32,433 nt of DNA. Origin: Pleurotus ostreatus/Saccharomyces cerevisiae fusant (Eukaryota; Opisthokonta). The notes beneath the pieces were generated by a model. It did no database searches. It was not told the origin of the DNA and saw only the letters and a list, made by a program, of their open reading frames with translations. Location: positions 1 through 32,433 of the forward strand of contig JAMQCK010000269.1 in assembly GCA_024196135.1 (NCBI GenBank). The letters run 5' to 3'. The position numbers were made by a program, and so were the translations under genes. Of the stretch, positions 10,583 through 20,190 are shown in pieces. The number at the start of each line of letters is the position of its first letter. The stretch's first letter is position 1.

Positions 10583-10946
10583 CTAGAAGCGATGGCGAGT
10601 GCTTTCGGTGGCACGGGTTCGTCTGCGAACTTTGTCCTTGGGAATTTCTTTGTGTCCTAAATGGGGCTCGGTGGCTCTCCGTGCGCGCCTGCAGACGACC
10701 CCGTAGATGATGTTGGCGTTGCACCAATGGTATCGGCCCTCCGCCATTGATGGCTCGCCCAGTCCTCGAGGACGTCCGCAGCGAGCGTGGCAAATGCCGT
10801 AGGTATCGCGAGCGATATCTTCTCCGGGTGCGATGGGCGTGCAGTACGGGTTGCGAATGCATTCTGTGTGATACTCTTGGACTCGAAAAACCTTGATGTA
10901 TCATGCGGTGACCCCGGGAGAGTGGGATGTCATATACGAACTCCAT
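10583..10946 (-). CDS. probable small Cys-rich protein (about 105 aa)
   Basis: On the minus strand an ATG at 10946 in good context (caccATGG) starts exon 10938-10946. The main exon 10891-10583 then runs 103 codons to TAG. It carries six Cys, the last two in YHWC and GVVC, and a basic tail. Typical segments are YHTECIRNPYCTPIAPGED, GICHARCGRPRGLGEP and YHWCNANIIYGVVCRR. The assumed intron (10892-10937, 46 nt) has a weak donor GTATAT. The alternative is that the unspliced start MEFVYDIPLSRGHRMIHQ is genuine and a frameshift follows near 10890. A TATA-like TTTATATCA on this strand (about 11004-11013) lies some 60 bp upstream and overlaps the UbiA TATA box. I do not recognise the family; the composition resembles the tiny zinc-ligand-rich proteins common in mushrooms. 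Confidence 0.42.
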
Positions 10947-11008
10947 GGTGTACTTGGGCTTGGGGTTCAACCGCTCGGCAGTAAATCTACTTCAGCGATG
11001 GTGCGTGA

Positions 11009-11015
11009 TATAAAA
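11009..11015 (+). promoter_or_regulatory. TATA box between divergent genes
   Basis: TATAAAA lies 20 bp before the ATG at 11035 and 62 bp before the in-frame ATG at 11077. Read on the other strand, the same site gives TTTATATC upstream of the minus-strand small gene. The spacing suggests that UbiA translation really starts at 11077. Confidence 0.5.
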
Positions 11016-11034
11016 GAGAGAATTCGATAACTTC

Positions 11035-12283
11035 ATGCCCACGATTGCTTGCGATTCTGTGCCCGCTTTCGCTATAATGACCGTCGCCACGTCTCTTCCT
11101 TCGTCCCCTAGTATTTTCAGCCTCCCTGGACTCGCCATCAAGAGAGTGGCCGACTTTGTTTATACCCTCTACCTCTTCAACAAGACGGACATCTCTACAA
11201 CGGTGCTTCCCATGGTGCGTACTTCCTACTTCACGATGCGCACGATCTCCTCACTTATCACGCGTCTTAGCTCACGTTCGGCTACGCCTTAGCTGGACCT
11301 CGCAGCGTGGCAGCCTTCTTGCGAGGATTTCTCTGGATGGAGCTGCACCTCATCGCATTCGAGGCGAGTCGAATGACTTTTGTCTCGTGCTTATGTTCTT
11401 ACTTCTACGCAGATCAAGAACCAGGTATTTCGCCCGTCGTTCCAGTCATTAGTGACACTAATTCTCCCAAAGACGGTCGGCCTCGAAGAAGACCGAATCT
11501 CCAAGCCCTTCCGCCCCATCGTCTCCGGTCGCATCTCCCCCGAAGCCGCCCACCGCCTGCACGTCACGCTGGTAGTCCTCTCGCTCATCATGAGTGCTAT
11601 CTACGGAGGCCTCACACCGAGCATTATCCACCTCATCGCCATCTCGTCCTACAATCAGGGCGGATTGGCAAGGTTTTGGGCTCTCAAGTCGCCGGTAGGA
11701 GCGCTGGGGTATACGTGTCTTTGCTGGGGAGTGACTTTGATGTTTGGTCAGTTGACTCCTGTTGCTCTGTCCGTCACCTTGTACTCAAAGATCATCAGAG
11801 GATGGACATGCGTTGTCCCCAACCGCTTGGCTGGCCTTCCTCCTCCAATTCTCGATTTTCTCGACCACCGTACGTACTCTCTCTCCTGATCACCGTCTTT
11901 TGTCCCCATTCAACCGCTCCTCAGGGCCACACGCAAGACTTCCGCGACCGCGCCGGCGACGCCGCCATCGGGCGCAAGACCCTCGCCATCGTTCTCCCGC
12001 AAACCCTCGCCCGCTGGTCCCTCCTCTGCATGCTCTTCTCCTGGAGCACGGCGCTCGTGTACATCTGGCAGCCGCCTGCGTATGTCGTCCCCGTCTACTA
12101 CGCCCTCGCCGCCCGTACGGCCTATCACCTGACCACGGACGAGTCGCACGCGGGCGATGAGGCGTCATACTTTTGGTACAATGTACGTCGTGATTTCATG
12201 CGCTACCGTTTACCGAGCGTTAACTGGCTCGACAGCTCTGGTTCTCCGGGTGTCAACTTTTGCCTGTTTTTGTCAGGATCTAG
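11035..12283 (+). CDS. UbiA-family prenyltransferase
   Basis: Seven exons, 11035-11214, 11271-11363, 11413-11424, 11473-11746, 11799-11869, 11925-12182 and 12236-12283, give 311 residues, or 297 if translation starts at 11077, which the TATA position favours. Both Asp-rich motifs of the superfamily are present: NQTVGLEEDRISKPFRP (about 94-110) and GHTQDFRDRAGD (211-222), which bind the Mg-prenyl diphosphate. Hydrophobic helices fill the rest (HRLHVTLVVLSLIMSAIYGG; WLAFLLQFSIFSTT). Family role: transfer of a prenyl chain to an aromatic or other acceptor in an internal membrane. Known fungal relatives act in meroterpenoid, ubiquinone or heme A pathways; this fast-evolving mushroom type is more likely in specialised metabolism. 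Exon 3 is only 12 nt (IKNQ), and the intron before it uses a GC donor. The 48-nt intron after it is in frame and stop-free. Confidence 0.92.
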
Positions 12284-12743
12284 GGTCCATGTAATGGTGT
12301 TTAGCGATTGTATGTACGCTGTAGGTTGTAAGTATTTCTCCGCTGTTTGTACGTTGGGGAGCTTTAGAGCCGCTAGAAAATTCATGGTTATTCCTGGGTT
12401 CCAGGGTTATTCCTGGGTTTCAGTGGAATAGATATTTAATACTCTTCTACGATGCTTTCTTGGGTACAATGGGCGATCAGGACAAGATGATGGCGCCCAT
12501 TTGCTTGTTCGTATTTTGGCACGCGGCAAAAGCCGCAAACGTGACTGTCGTCGTAACGTCACACAAACTTCCCCAGGCCTTCCCACGACATCCCACCGAC
12601 TTCCACCATCTCCGGTCATCAGCATGGAAGAATGGTTGTTGTTCTCCATGTCTGAAGACCATTCGAGCTCGTCACACGACACGGACTTCCATGGAACTTT
12701 GCACCAGAATATTGCAGAACAAAAAAGAGACTCACGTCGATGA

Positions 12744-13158
12744 TCCAGACTCGCCGCCTTCGCTGCGCTCTATGCCGGAGCATGTTGGATCATCAAGCCG
12801 TATGTTTTCGGTCGCTCATATGAAGTCATGCACCTCGACAAACGCGGTCTCGAGAACAAGTCTGACATAGCTCAAAACGAGGAGAAGCGCTGGCTCCGCC
12901 TGATAGACGTACTTCCGCTCCGCCGTCATCGGCCTCTCCGTCGATGCCCGCCCTGAATGACTGCTGCGTGTTGTACCTCGACTTGGCACCTCCCGTCGCC
13001 CGAGCTTCACTTACATCTTTCGGCGAGCTGTATCGCCGCGCAATCGTGCTCTGTGCCCGAGGCGATGCCCTCGACACCTCCGCCCTACCGTCAGGATTTC
13101 CCAAGCGGTCGCAGGCGGGTTCAACCTCGCCATACAGTTATCCATCGCGTATTTCGAC
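12744..13158 (+). pseudogene. possible decayed membrane-protein gene
   Basis: The frame 12744-12956 contains a convincing hydrophobic-then-charged segment (LAAFAALYAGACWIIKPYVF, then LDKRGLENKSDIAQNEEKRW). It could be an exon from an acceptor ending at 12748 to a GTACTT donor at 12909. A second hydrophobic segment, ISQAVAGGFNLAIQLSIAYF, lies at 13096-13158 after an acceptor-like CAG. I could not connect them with legal splice sites or find a start. Either a decayed gene or two chance hydrophobic frames would explain this; the family is unrecognised. Confidence 0.22.
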
Positions 13159-13671
13159 AGTCGATGATGGTAGCGACTTTCTGACAGCAATGCGGGCGCT
13201 TCCGCTTGACTACTCAAGGCGCCTGCTGACTGTTTGGCCGGTCTAAGGTCGCGCTGCTGTCAGTTCATGACCGCCGTACGCCCGACAAGCTACAGCGCAT
13301 CGGTAAGCGATTGAACATCAATACGCAAGGGAGTATCTCACAACACCTCTGCGAGCCTCCGTATGCCTCTGGACAGCGCTGTTGAAACTCAGCAACGCCC
13401 TCAGCTTCACACCCCACCCACATCCCCATCGACAACTCAAAGACTGCCATCTGGGGATATCGGCGTCCCTGGTTCCACACGCACGACGTCGCCTGCCTAC
13501 ACACGCGTTGGCTAATCACGCTTACCCTGCTGACGCGCGCTTATTCAGTACGCCCATTTGGATCGATACCAGATCGCGCGCGCATGCTCTCGAACGTCAC
13601 CCCAGGAGCGGCATCGAAATTAGCCCACGCGTCGCGCGATAGTTGCCTTAGAGCGGGCCAGGGGCGCGCGG

Positions 13672-13679
13672 TATATAAG
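13672..13679 (+). promoter_or_regulatory. TATA box of the GST gene
   Basis: TATATAAG in a GC-rich context, 107 bp upstream of the GST start codon, followed by a CT- and CA-rich leader. Confidence 0.6.
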
Positions 13680-13786
13680 AGGCGCGTTGGTGGGGTGGGG
13701 TTCATCGGTCGGCCCACTCTTCATACCCAGTCGACACCTACTCTCATCGTTACCCTCGCCACCCACACCCAACACATATATCCACG

Positions 13787-14602
13787 ATGGTCCTCACGCT
13801 CTACGGTTCCCCGATGTCGACGTGCACGCGCCGCGTCGGGATCGTGCTGATGGAGAAGAAGATCCCGTTCAAGTTCGTGCCCGTCGACCTGACGAAGGGC
13901 GAGCACAAGAAGCCCGAGTTCGTCGAGAAGCAGCCGTTCGGGCAGGTGCCCTACATCGTGCGTTCACCCTCCTGCTCGACATGATCAGGTTATTCGGTTC
14001 TACCAGGGCTAACACGCTTCAAAGGTCGACGACGACGGCTTCACGCTGTTCGAGAGCCGCGCAATCGCCCGCTACCTGAACGACAAGTACCCGGAGCAGG
14101 GCATCAACCTGGTCCCGAAGGGGCTTAAGGAGAAGGCGATCTTCGAGCAGGCTGTGTCCATCGAGGGCAGCAACTTTGACCGCTATGCGAGCAGCGCGGT
14201 CGCGGAGAAGATCTTCAAGCCGTAAGTTGTATTTGCCTTATACCCATGCTAGGTACTGACACCCCCGCAGGATGAAGGGCCTTGGCGGCAGCGACGAGCT
14301 TGCGAAGACAGAGCTCGAGGCGCTCGACAAGAAGCTCGATGCGTACAACGTTATCCTGGGCAGGCAAAAGTACCTCGCCGGTGACGTACGTGCATCGTTT
14401 TTTCTACCGAAGATAGCGGACGCTGACCTCCCTGTAGAAGCTGACGCTTGCCGACCTCTTCCACATTCCGTACGGCTCGATGCTGGCAAAGGTTGGGTAC
14501 AATGGGCTGGAGGAGAAGCCGAATGTCGCGCGCTGGTGGAAGGACATTACGTCGCGCGAGTCGTGGCAGGCGGTCAAGGACGGCGTCAAGGGCACTGCGT
14601 AG
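13787..14602 (+). CDS. glutathione S-transferase, phi-like class
   Basis: Four exons, 13787-13957, 14025-14221, 14271-14385 and 14438-14602, encode 215 residues, the normal length for a cytosolic GST. The N-terminal thioredoxin-like domain begins MVLTLYGSPMSTCTRRV; the Ser of MST (residue 11) sits where phi-class enzymes carry the catalytic Ser. KQPFGQVPYI (cis-Pro loop) and DDDGFTLFESRAIARYL (glutathione contact, E-S-R-A-I) follow. The helical C-terminal domain contains LTLADLFHIPYG, the N-capping motif. Family role: conjugation of glutathione to electrophiles, or glutathione-dependent reduction, in the cytosol. It lies 395 bp upstream of the acyl-CoA dehydrogenase on the same strand. A detoxification or tailoring role for nearby metabolism is inference only. 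Confidence 0.95.
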
Positions 14603-14997
14603 GTGAATAATGGAATTGAGAAGGACTGTAGTATCTTGTATTACCAAAAGGACCATGTAGTAGCGGCTACAATTGATTTGTTCCCTCACAATGCCATCGC
14701 CAGACTGGTTCGGCATCTGCCGAATGCACTCGAAACTCCGTTTTTCACCTTCATATCAGCGTTGCTTCTCCTTCCATACTTTCAAGTTATCATTGTGCTC
14801 TATCGGACTCGAATTTTGAGCTTCCAAACTTCCAACAGCCGCTTGGGACCGTGGCGATTTCACGTGCCGCTGCGCGAGCCAATCCCCTCCCCCGCATTGT
14901 CAGACAATCACATGCGAGCCTCTCCCTCTCATTTAGCGCCGGCTGCGACAGACATGCAGTACTCTTCCCCCTTGCTCCTGAATCTCATCTACTCGCC
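14603..14997. other. intergenic region GST / acyl-CoA dehydrogenase
   Basis: GST 3' flank, then the promoter of the cytochrome b5-acyl-CoA dehydrogenase gene. A CACGTG E-box lies at 14861-14866, 131 bp before that gene's ATG, followed by CT-rich sequence. No exon is seen. Confidence 0.6.
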
Positions 14998-17734
14998 ATG
15001 GCTACCAAGGAGCTCAAGACATTGACGCGCGAGGAGGTCGCGAAGGTGCGTTTTCCTGGGCTCAGGGGACGGATATACAGGCTGACAGGCGCCGAAGCAC
15101 AACAAGGAGGGAGATCTTGTCAGTATAGATCACATTCCTCACAAGAACGTCAAGCTTGACATACCTGCCCCCTTCTAGTGGCTAGCCATTGACGGCAAGG
15201 TCTACGATGTCAGCAGATTCATGGGCATGCACCCCGGTGGCGCCTCCGTCCTCCTCGACCCGGAAGTCGGTGCGTGTTCTGCCCCGCTTCCTTCCCCACG
15301 GGGCTGACATACCGCCCACCCAGCCGGTCAGGACGCAACGGAAGCTTTCTACTCCCTCCACCGACACGAGGTGCTCCTGCGCCCACAGTACCAGCGCCTG
15401 CAGATCGGCGTGATCGAGGGGGAGAAGAGCGTCATTACCAGTCGTGTGCCGGGCGAGCTGAGCAAGGTGCCCTATGCGGAGCCGACGTGGTTGTCGGCGG
15501 GCTATCATAGCCCGTACTACAGCGACAACCACCGGACGTTCCAGAAGGCGGTCCGCAAGTTCTTCGATGAGGTTGTGCAGCCGGATGCGAATGTGCGTGA
15601 ATTCCCTCTCGAGATGTTCAGGGGCTTGATCGTCCCATAGGCAAGAGAAGCGGATGGCAAACGTCCGAGCCAGAGTGTGATCGACGAGATGGCGTATGTG
15701 AACGGACTTAGGTCTTCCCTCACGATACTCACGAACCACATAGCAAGCTCGGTCTGATACACATGCGCATGGGTCCCGGCAAGCACTTGAAGGGCCAAAC
15801 CCTCATGGGTGGCATCGTCAAGCCGGAGGAGTTTGACTACTTCCACGAGCTCATCATCACACAAGAGTTTGCGCGCGTTGGGCAGCGCGGTTATGGCGAT
15901 GGTAATCTAGCCCTCGCATATTGCTTGACGTGTTCTCTGAACCCCTCCCAGGTCTCCTCGCCGGTACCGTCATCGGCCTGCCCCCAGTTCTCAACTTTGG
16001 ATCGCCAGAGCTGCAAGCGAAGGTCGTGCCCGAGGTCTTGTCGGGGAAAAAGCCCATATGTCTGGCCATCTCCGAAGCGTTCGCGGGCTCGGATGTGCAA
16101 GGGTGCGCTCACCCGTCTATCACTCCTATTACGCATCATGTTCATTGTATCTAGCCTCCGCACGACAGCAGTAAAGACCGAGGACGGCAAGCACTGGATC
16201 ATCAACGGCACGAAGAAGTGGATCACGAACGGCACCTTCTCGCACTACTTCACCGTCGGGTGCAAGACCGAGGACGGCTTCACGGTCATCTTAGTCGAGC
16301 GCAGCGAGGGCGTGGAGACGAAGTCGATTAAGACGAGTTATGTGCGTTGGGCTTCCTTTCCCCCTCCCTCTTGTCTCTCTCTCGTCCTTTCTCCTCATTC
16401 GACCACCCGTTGCCTCTGCTTCCCTCTCCTTCATCCGCCAATTACCCTTGACTGACCAATCACTCTTAACTGACCAATCACTCTTGACTGACCAATCACT
16501 CTTGACTGACCAATCCCCCCCTCCGCAGTCCCCCACCGCCGGCACCGCGTACATCACCTTCGAGAACGTCAAGGTGCCCGTGGAGAACACGCTCGGGCCC
16601 GAGGGCGGCGGCGTGTTCGTGATGCTGAGCAACTTCAACCACGAGCGCTGGGTGATGATATGTTCGTCGGCGCGCTCGCACCGGCTGGTTGTGGAGGAGT
16701 GTTTGAAGTGAGTGAGGCTCTTTGTTCACCCTTCCTGGGCTCCTTGTTCACCCTTCCTAAACTCCTTGTTCGCCCACCCTCTTGCGCCACTATATCTCCT
16801 ACTCGTCGTTCCAGCCATCAAGCAAGGATATGGACTAGCAGGGACTTGTGATGCTGACGCACCTCCCTCTCTAGGTGGACAAACCAGCGCAAGGCGTTCG
16901 GCAAGCCGCTGCATTCGCAGGCGGTGATTCGGGCGAAGCTCGCTTCGATGATCGCGCGCGCGGAGAGCGTGCAAAACTGGTTAGAGAATATCACCTACCA
17001 GATGAACAACATGGTGCGTCGTGGTTCTGGTTATCTGATTCGTGTAGTGTGGGGGAAGGGGTGAAGGAGATATAGGGGCTGAAGGGAAGGGTGGGCGCAA
17101 GGGGAGGAAGAAGACTCTGTATGGGGCAGTCGCTATCGGGCGTGGGGATAGAGACGCACGCCGGAGCGAAAATCGCTCAGAACGCGGAGGCTTTCGTTGG
17201 GCGCTCCGTTCTCGTATGGGCGATGTGGCTGATCGATGACCTTTGCAGTCCTACAAGCAGCAGGCGTCGAAGCTGGCGGGGTGAGTAGTAGCTTTGCTTC
17301 TGATAGGGGGTTGTACTGACGGACTGGATTCGTAGGCAGATAGGCTTGCTGAAGATGTACGCTACGCGGACGGCGCAGCAGACGGCGACGGATGCGGTGC
17401 AGGTGCGTTTTCAATCTATGATGCTCGACATACGAAGTGTTGACCGCGCTTGATCATAGATCTTCGGTGGCCGCGGTGTCACGCAGTCCGGCATGGGCTC
17501 TGCGATCGAGCATTACCACCGTACAGTGCCCTTCGATTCGTGAGTTCAACTTGCTTTTCAAGAATGTTTTCCTTCTAACGCACGTTTCCAGTATCCTCGG
17601 TGGAGGTACGACACTGCTTATCTATGCAGCTCTCGTGGTAAATTCTAACCTTTTCCCCCATAGCGGAGGACGTGTTGGGCGACTTGGGTGTGCGGCAGGC
17701 GATTCGGCAAATGCCGAAGGATGCCCGGCTTTAG
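14998..17734 (+). CDS. cytochrome b5-acyl-CoA dehydrogenase fusion
   Basis: Fifteen exons, all in phase: 14998-15045, 15098-15118, 15179-15269, 15324-15592, 15641-15693, 15744-15901, 15952-16102, 16155-16341, 16529-16707, 16875-17013, 17249-17280, 17336-17402, 17460-17539, 17592-17605, 17664-17734. They encode 519 residues. Residues 1 to about 95 form a cytochrome b5 domain ([21 protein letters not shown]); heme ligands are His41 of HPGG and His66 of FYSLH. From about 120 on it is an acyl-CoA dehydrogenase: [11 protein letters not shown], the FAD/substrate loop [33 protein letters not shown], and the C-terminal [13 protein letters not shown] with [11 protein letters not shown]. Family role: FAD-dependent alpha,beta-oxidation of an acyl-CoA, here with a built-in heme electron carrier. 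No N-terminal mitochondrial presequence is visible and the last residues (DARL) are not a strong peroxisomal signal. Exons 2 (21 nt) and 14 (14 nt) are microexons. Confidence 0.96.
16443..16514 (+). repeat. 18-bp tandem repeat inside an intron
   Basis: Four head-to-tail units of 18 bp, consensus cactcttgactgaccaat, lie inside intron 8 (16342-16528) of the acyl-CoA dehydrogenase gene. Unit 2 has an A for G and unit 1 differs at its left end. Every unit carries CTGAC, the branch-site core seen in other introns of the window. The array ends 14 nt before the acceptor AG. Confidence 0.9.
16722..16765 (+). repeat. 22-bp direct repeat in intron 9
   Basis: Two adjacent 22-bp copies beginning ttgttcacccttcct, with a third partial copy (ttgttcgccc) following. 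They lie inside intron 9 (16708-16874) of the acyl-CoA dehydrogenase gene. Confidence 0.8.
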
Positions 17735-18206
17735 GGACGGTGGCTGTGCCGGTATACTCAATCCCCAATGGCGGGGAGACCCACGAATTTGCTTTGTATC
17801 ACTACTCTTGCATCAATCCGGAACGTATGTTTTTCTTCAACTATGGTTGGGAGGTCAAGTGACGCGAAGAATTCGGCATGACCGAGGTTTTTGCTCGGGC
17901 CAAATAATGTCACGGTTGTATGCGGTGTTATGCAGTTTGGCCGGTAGTCCTTGTCTTGAGAGAAGAAAGAGCCGTTTTCCAGCGACCAATGCAAGAGTGC
18001 CTGCGTCTCAAGACACTAATAGCTATGCCTTGGCCGTACCTAGTAACAATGTCTTCATGCAGGTCGAGAAATACGTAGCAAGCTTGCTCGAAGTCATTTC
18101 CAGGTAGGCAGAAGTCATTCGGGCCCTCATGAGCGCGGTCATTCATTCAAGAAGTGAGTAATCGTCTACAGGTAGCGGCAATGTCCTGTAAAGTCTGGAG
18201 CCCTCT
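17735..18206. other. convergent 3' flanks
   Basis: Region between the plus-strand acyl-CoA dehydrogenase and the minus-strand MIM1 gene, both ending here. It should hold two 3' UTRs. No exon, hairpin or repeat stands out. Confidence 0.6.
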
Positions 18207-19184
18207 CTACCGGCGGAACGGCGAGTTCTGCGTCCTGAGTCCCGCGTTCGCGGCAGTAGACCCCGGTGCTGACCACCCGAACCACTTGAAGACGACGTTC
18301 TTGGCGAAAATCTCGCCGAAGCCGAGCATGACGCCGTTCACGAAGGGCAGGAAGAGGTTGATCGCGAGCGCGGAGACCAATGCGACGGCGCGTGACCGGG
18401 GCGGAAGGGACGCGTCGAAGACGTCGAGCGAGACTGAGCGGACTTGCACCTCGCGTTCCCTGTGCGCGGGGGATGACGCGTCGGTGTGCAACTCGGGGAA
18501 GGTCATGGAGGGGTAGGACGAGGTGAGGTCGGAGGGGACGTTCTCCCATTTTTGCGAGTTGTCGTCCTCGGTGTGCTGCGCGGTATGCGAGGTGCCCTCG
18601 GGGCGGCCGGCTTCTTGTGAGGTTGCGTGCCACTATAGTAGGTCGTGTGAGCCTCTTCGCATACTTCCCAGTACGACAGCACACGCACCTGCTTCTGGAA
18701 CTCGCCCGCCACCAGGTCGCGCACGTCCGCGGGGCTCGGGGACGCGGGTGCCGGCTGCGCTGGCGTAGCCTGCGAGCCCGACACCTGCTCCCAGGCCGAC
18801 GACGCGGCGAGGGATTCTGCCTGGCTGCCGCCCGCTGCGCGCTCCGCCGCCCGGATCTCCTCCCACTTCTGGCGCTCCTTCTCGGCCTTCTCGCGCGCTT
18901 CGGCGGACTGCGCTTTCCAGGACGCGACGTACGCGTCGTACTGCGCCTTCCACTCCTCCTCGGTCATGTCCGCAGGGGGATGCGTGAGGTCCGGCTGCGG
19001 TGGGGGTGCATCTTGGGAGGCTGGGGGCTCCTCAGGCGCTGCAGCTTGCGGCTCGGGAGCTGGGGGCTGCGTTGGGGGGAGGTCGAAGGCGCCGGTGAGC
19101 GACTCCTGGCATATGTTCAGCACTTCCCCTGTTCTCTGGATCATCACACACCTCGAGAACGGACTCGACGCGCTCTGCAGCCAT
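18207..19184 (-). CDS. MIM1: mitochondrial outer-membrane import protein Mim1
   Basis: Three exons, 19152-19184, 18689-19105 and 18207-18632, encode 291 residues. The only conserved part is the C-terminal membrane segment around residues 231-255, SALAINLFLPFVNGVMLGFG, followed by EIFAKNVVFKWFGW. It matches the Mim1/TOM13 helix with its conserved Asn-Gly and glycine-spaced face. Family role: Mim1 with Mim2 forms the MIM complex, which inserts alpha-helical proteins into the mitochondrial outer membrane and helps assemble Tom20/Tom70. The N-terminal 230 residues are Pro/Ala/Gln-rich and disordered, with a charged helix (TEEEWKAQYDAYVASWKAQ). Yeast Mim1 has only about 113 residues, so this is a long-tailed version. 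The start MAAERVESVLE is the first exon, placed by a 46-nt intron whose phase fits. Confidence 0.9.
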
Positions 19185-19249
19185 GATCGCGGTGCCCGTC
19201 AAGGATATTGCAAGGAGCTTCGGCGTCGCGGCGGCGAGGGCGCAAAGTC

Positions 19250-19264
19250 CACGTGCGGCACGTG
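19250..19264. promoter_or_regulatory. double CACGTG E-box, MIM1 promoter
   Basis: Two CACGTG hexamers separated by three bases, 66-80 bp upstream of the MIM1 ATG (minus strand). CACGTG is the core of bHLH sites such as yeast Cbf1. The close spacing puts the two sites nine bases apart centre to centre, nearly one helical turn. Confidence 0.55.
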
Positions 19265-20183
19265 TGACCGCCACAAAATTCCCAAAATTCGAAAGTTGAA
19301 CTTGACGATGTCTTCCATGTTCTTGACGACTTTGCTGCTGCTGGCGACCGGATTCTATGAGCTGTTGCTTATAAGTGCTTATCAGCATTTCCAATACGCG
19401 AACGAACCACTTGCACTTGGTGACAATGACTTGTGATCACCTGGTTCTCGGCGAAGAGACGACCATCACACCAGAGAATACCTCCAAAATACTCTGTGGC
19501 GAGACTGCTATTGCTGTGATCTTCATCTGACTTGCTTGTCGGAGTCGTCATGAGAAGTGTCGGCTCGATATGCGGCATATGTATGGAGGGCAAGGTGAGT
19601 CACTAGGATGTTCATAAAGACGGTTACCAGCGTGCTAGATGTCTGTCTATGTCGTGAGGCCTCCCCCATTCTCCTCCAGATCTATATGCCTGAACCCGTC
19701 AATGAGTGAGCTAGACCTCCTCGCCCGACCAGATGATGATACCCCAGGTTCTCCCAGAATACCCTCCTCCTTCTGCCCACCGCTAATACGTACGCATTAC
19801 ACGAAGGACGCCCAGCTGCCGGCGGCTCGCCCCGCCGCCGGGTCAGCCGCCTTCATAACCCCCGAGGGGACACGCGCCCTCGGGAGGCTGGGTCTGCGCG
19901 GCCGGCTTTTGATGACGAAACCATCGATGGGCAGCCTCGCGCCGGCCCGCACGATCCTGGGGCGCACCTGCCTCTCGTGTCGATGGCGCGCGCGCGGATC
20001 CGGTCCCAAAGGCAGCTTTGACATCTGCGCGAGGTGTGACGGTGCGCGGGCGGGCGAGGACTTGGGTAGGGAACGACTCAGTGAGGCTTCAGCAAGCCGG
20101 AGGTGGCACGGCTTTGGACCCGCGCGGGTTCGAATGCGAATGACGCCGTGGCGCATCGATAGCAGCCTCTCACGCCCCGCGCA

Positions 20184-20190
20184 TATAAAC
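20184..20190 (+). promoter_or_regulatory. TATA box of the Cys-rich gene
   Basis: TATAAAC after a GC-rich block, 246 bp before the ATG at 20436, implying a leader of about 200 nt. Confidence 0.5.

Larger units (their letters stand above)
12284..13786. other. 1.5-kb gap between UbiA and GST genes with a possible gene relic
   Basis: No complete gene could be assembled. A 19-bp direct duplication (gttattcctgggttccagg) starts at 12387, just after the UbiA gene. A perfect 5-bp hairpin (GCGGC/GCCGC, loop AAAA) lies at 12523-12536. Membrane-protein-like open segments lie at 12744-12956 and 13096-13158 (separate entry). The right end is the GST promoter. Confidence 0.5.

Noticed and set aside
20127..20137. 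GGTTCGAATGC, similar to a tRNA B box
   Set aside because: It breaks the GGTTCGAANCC consensus at its end, has no A box upstream, and no cloverleaf can be drawn.
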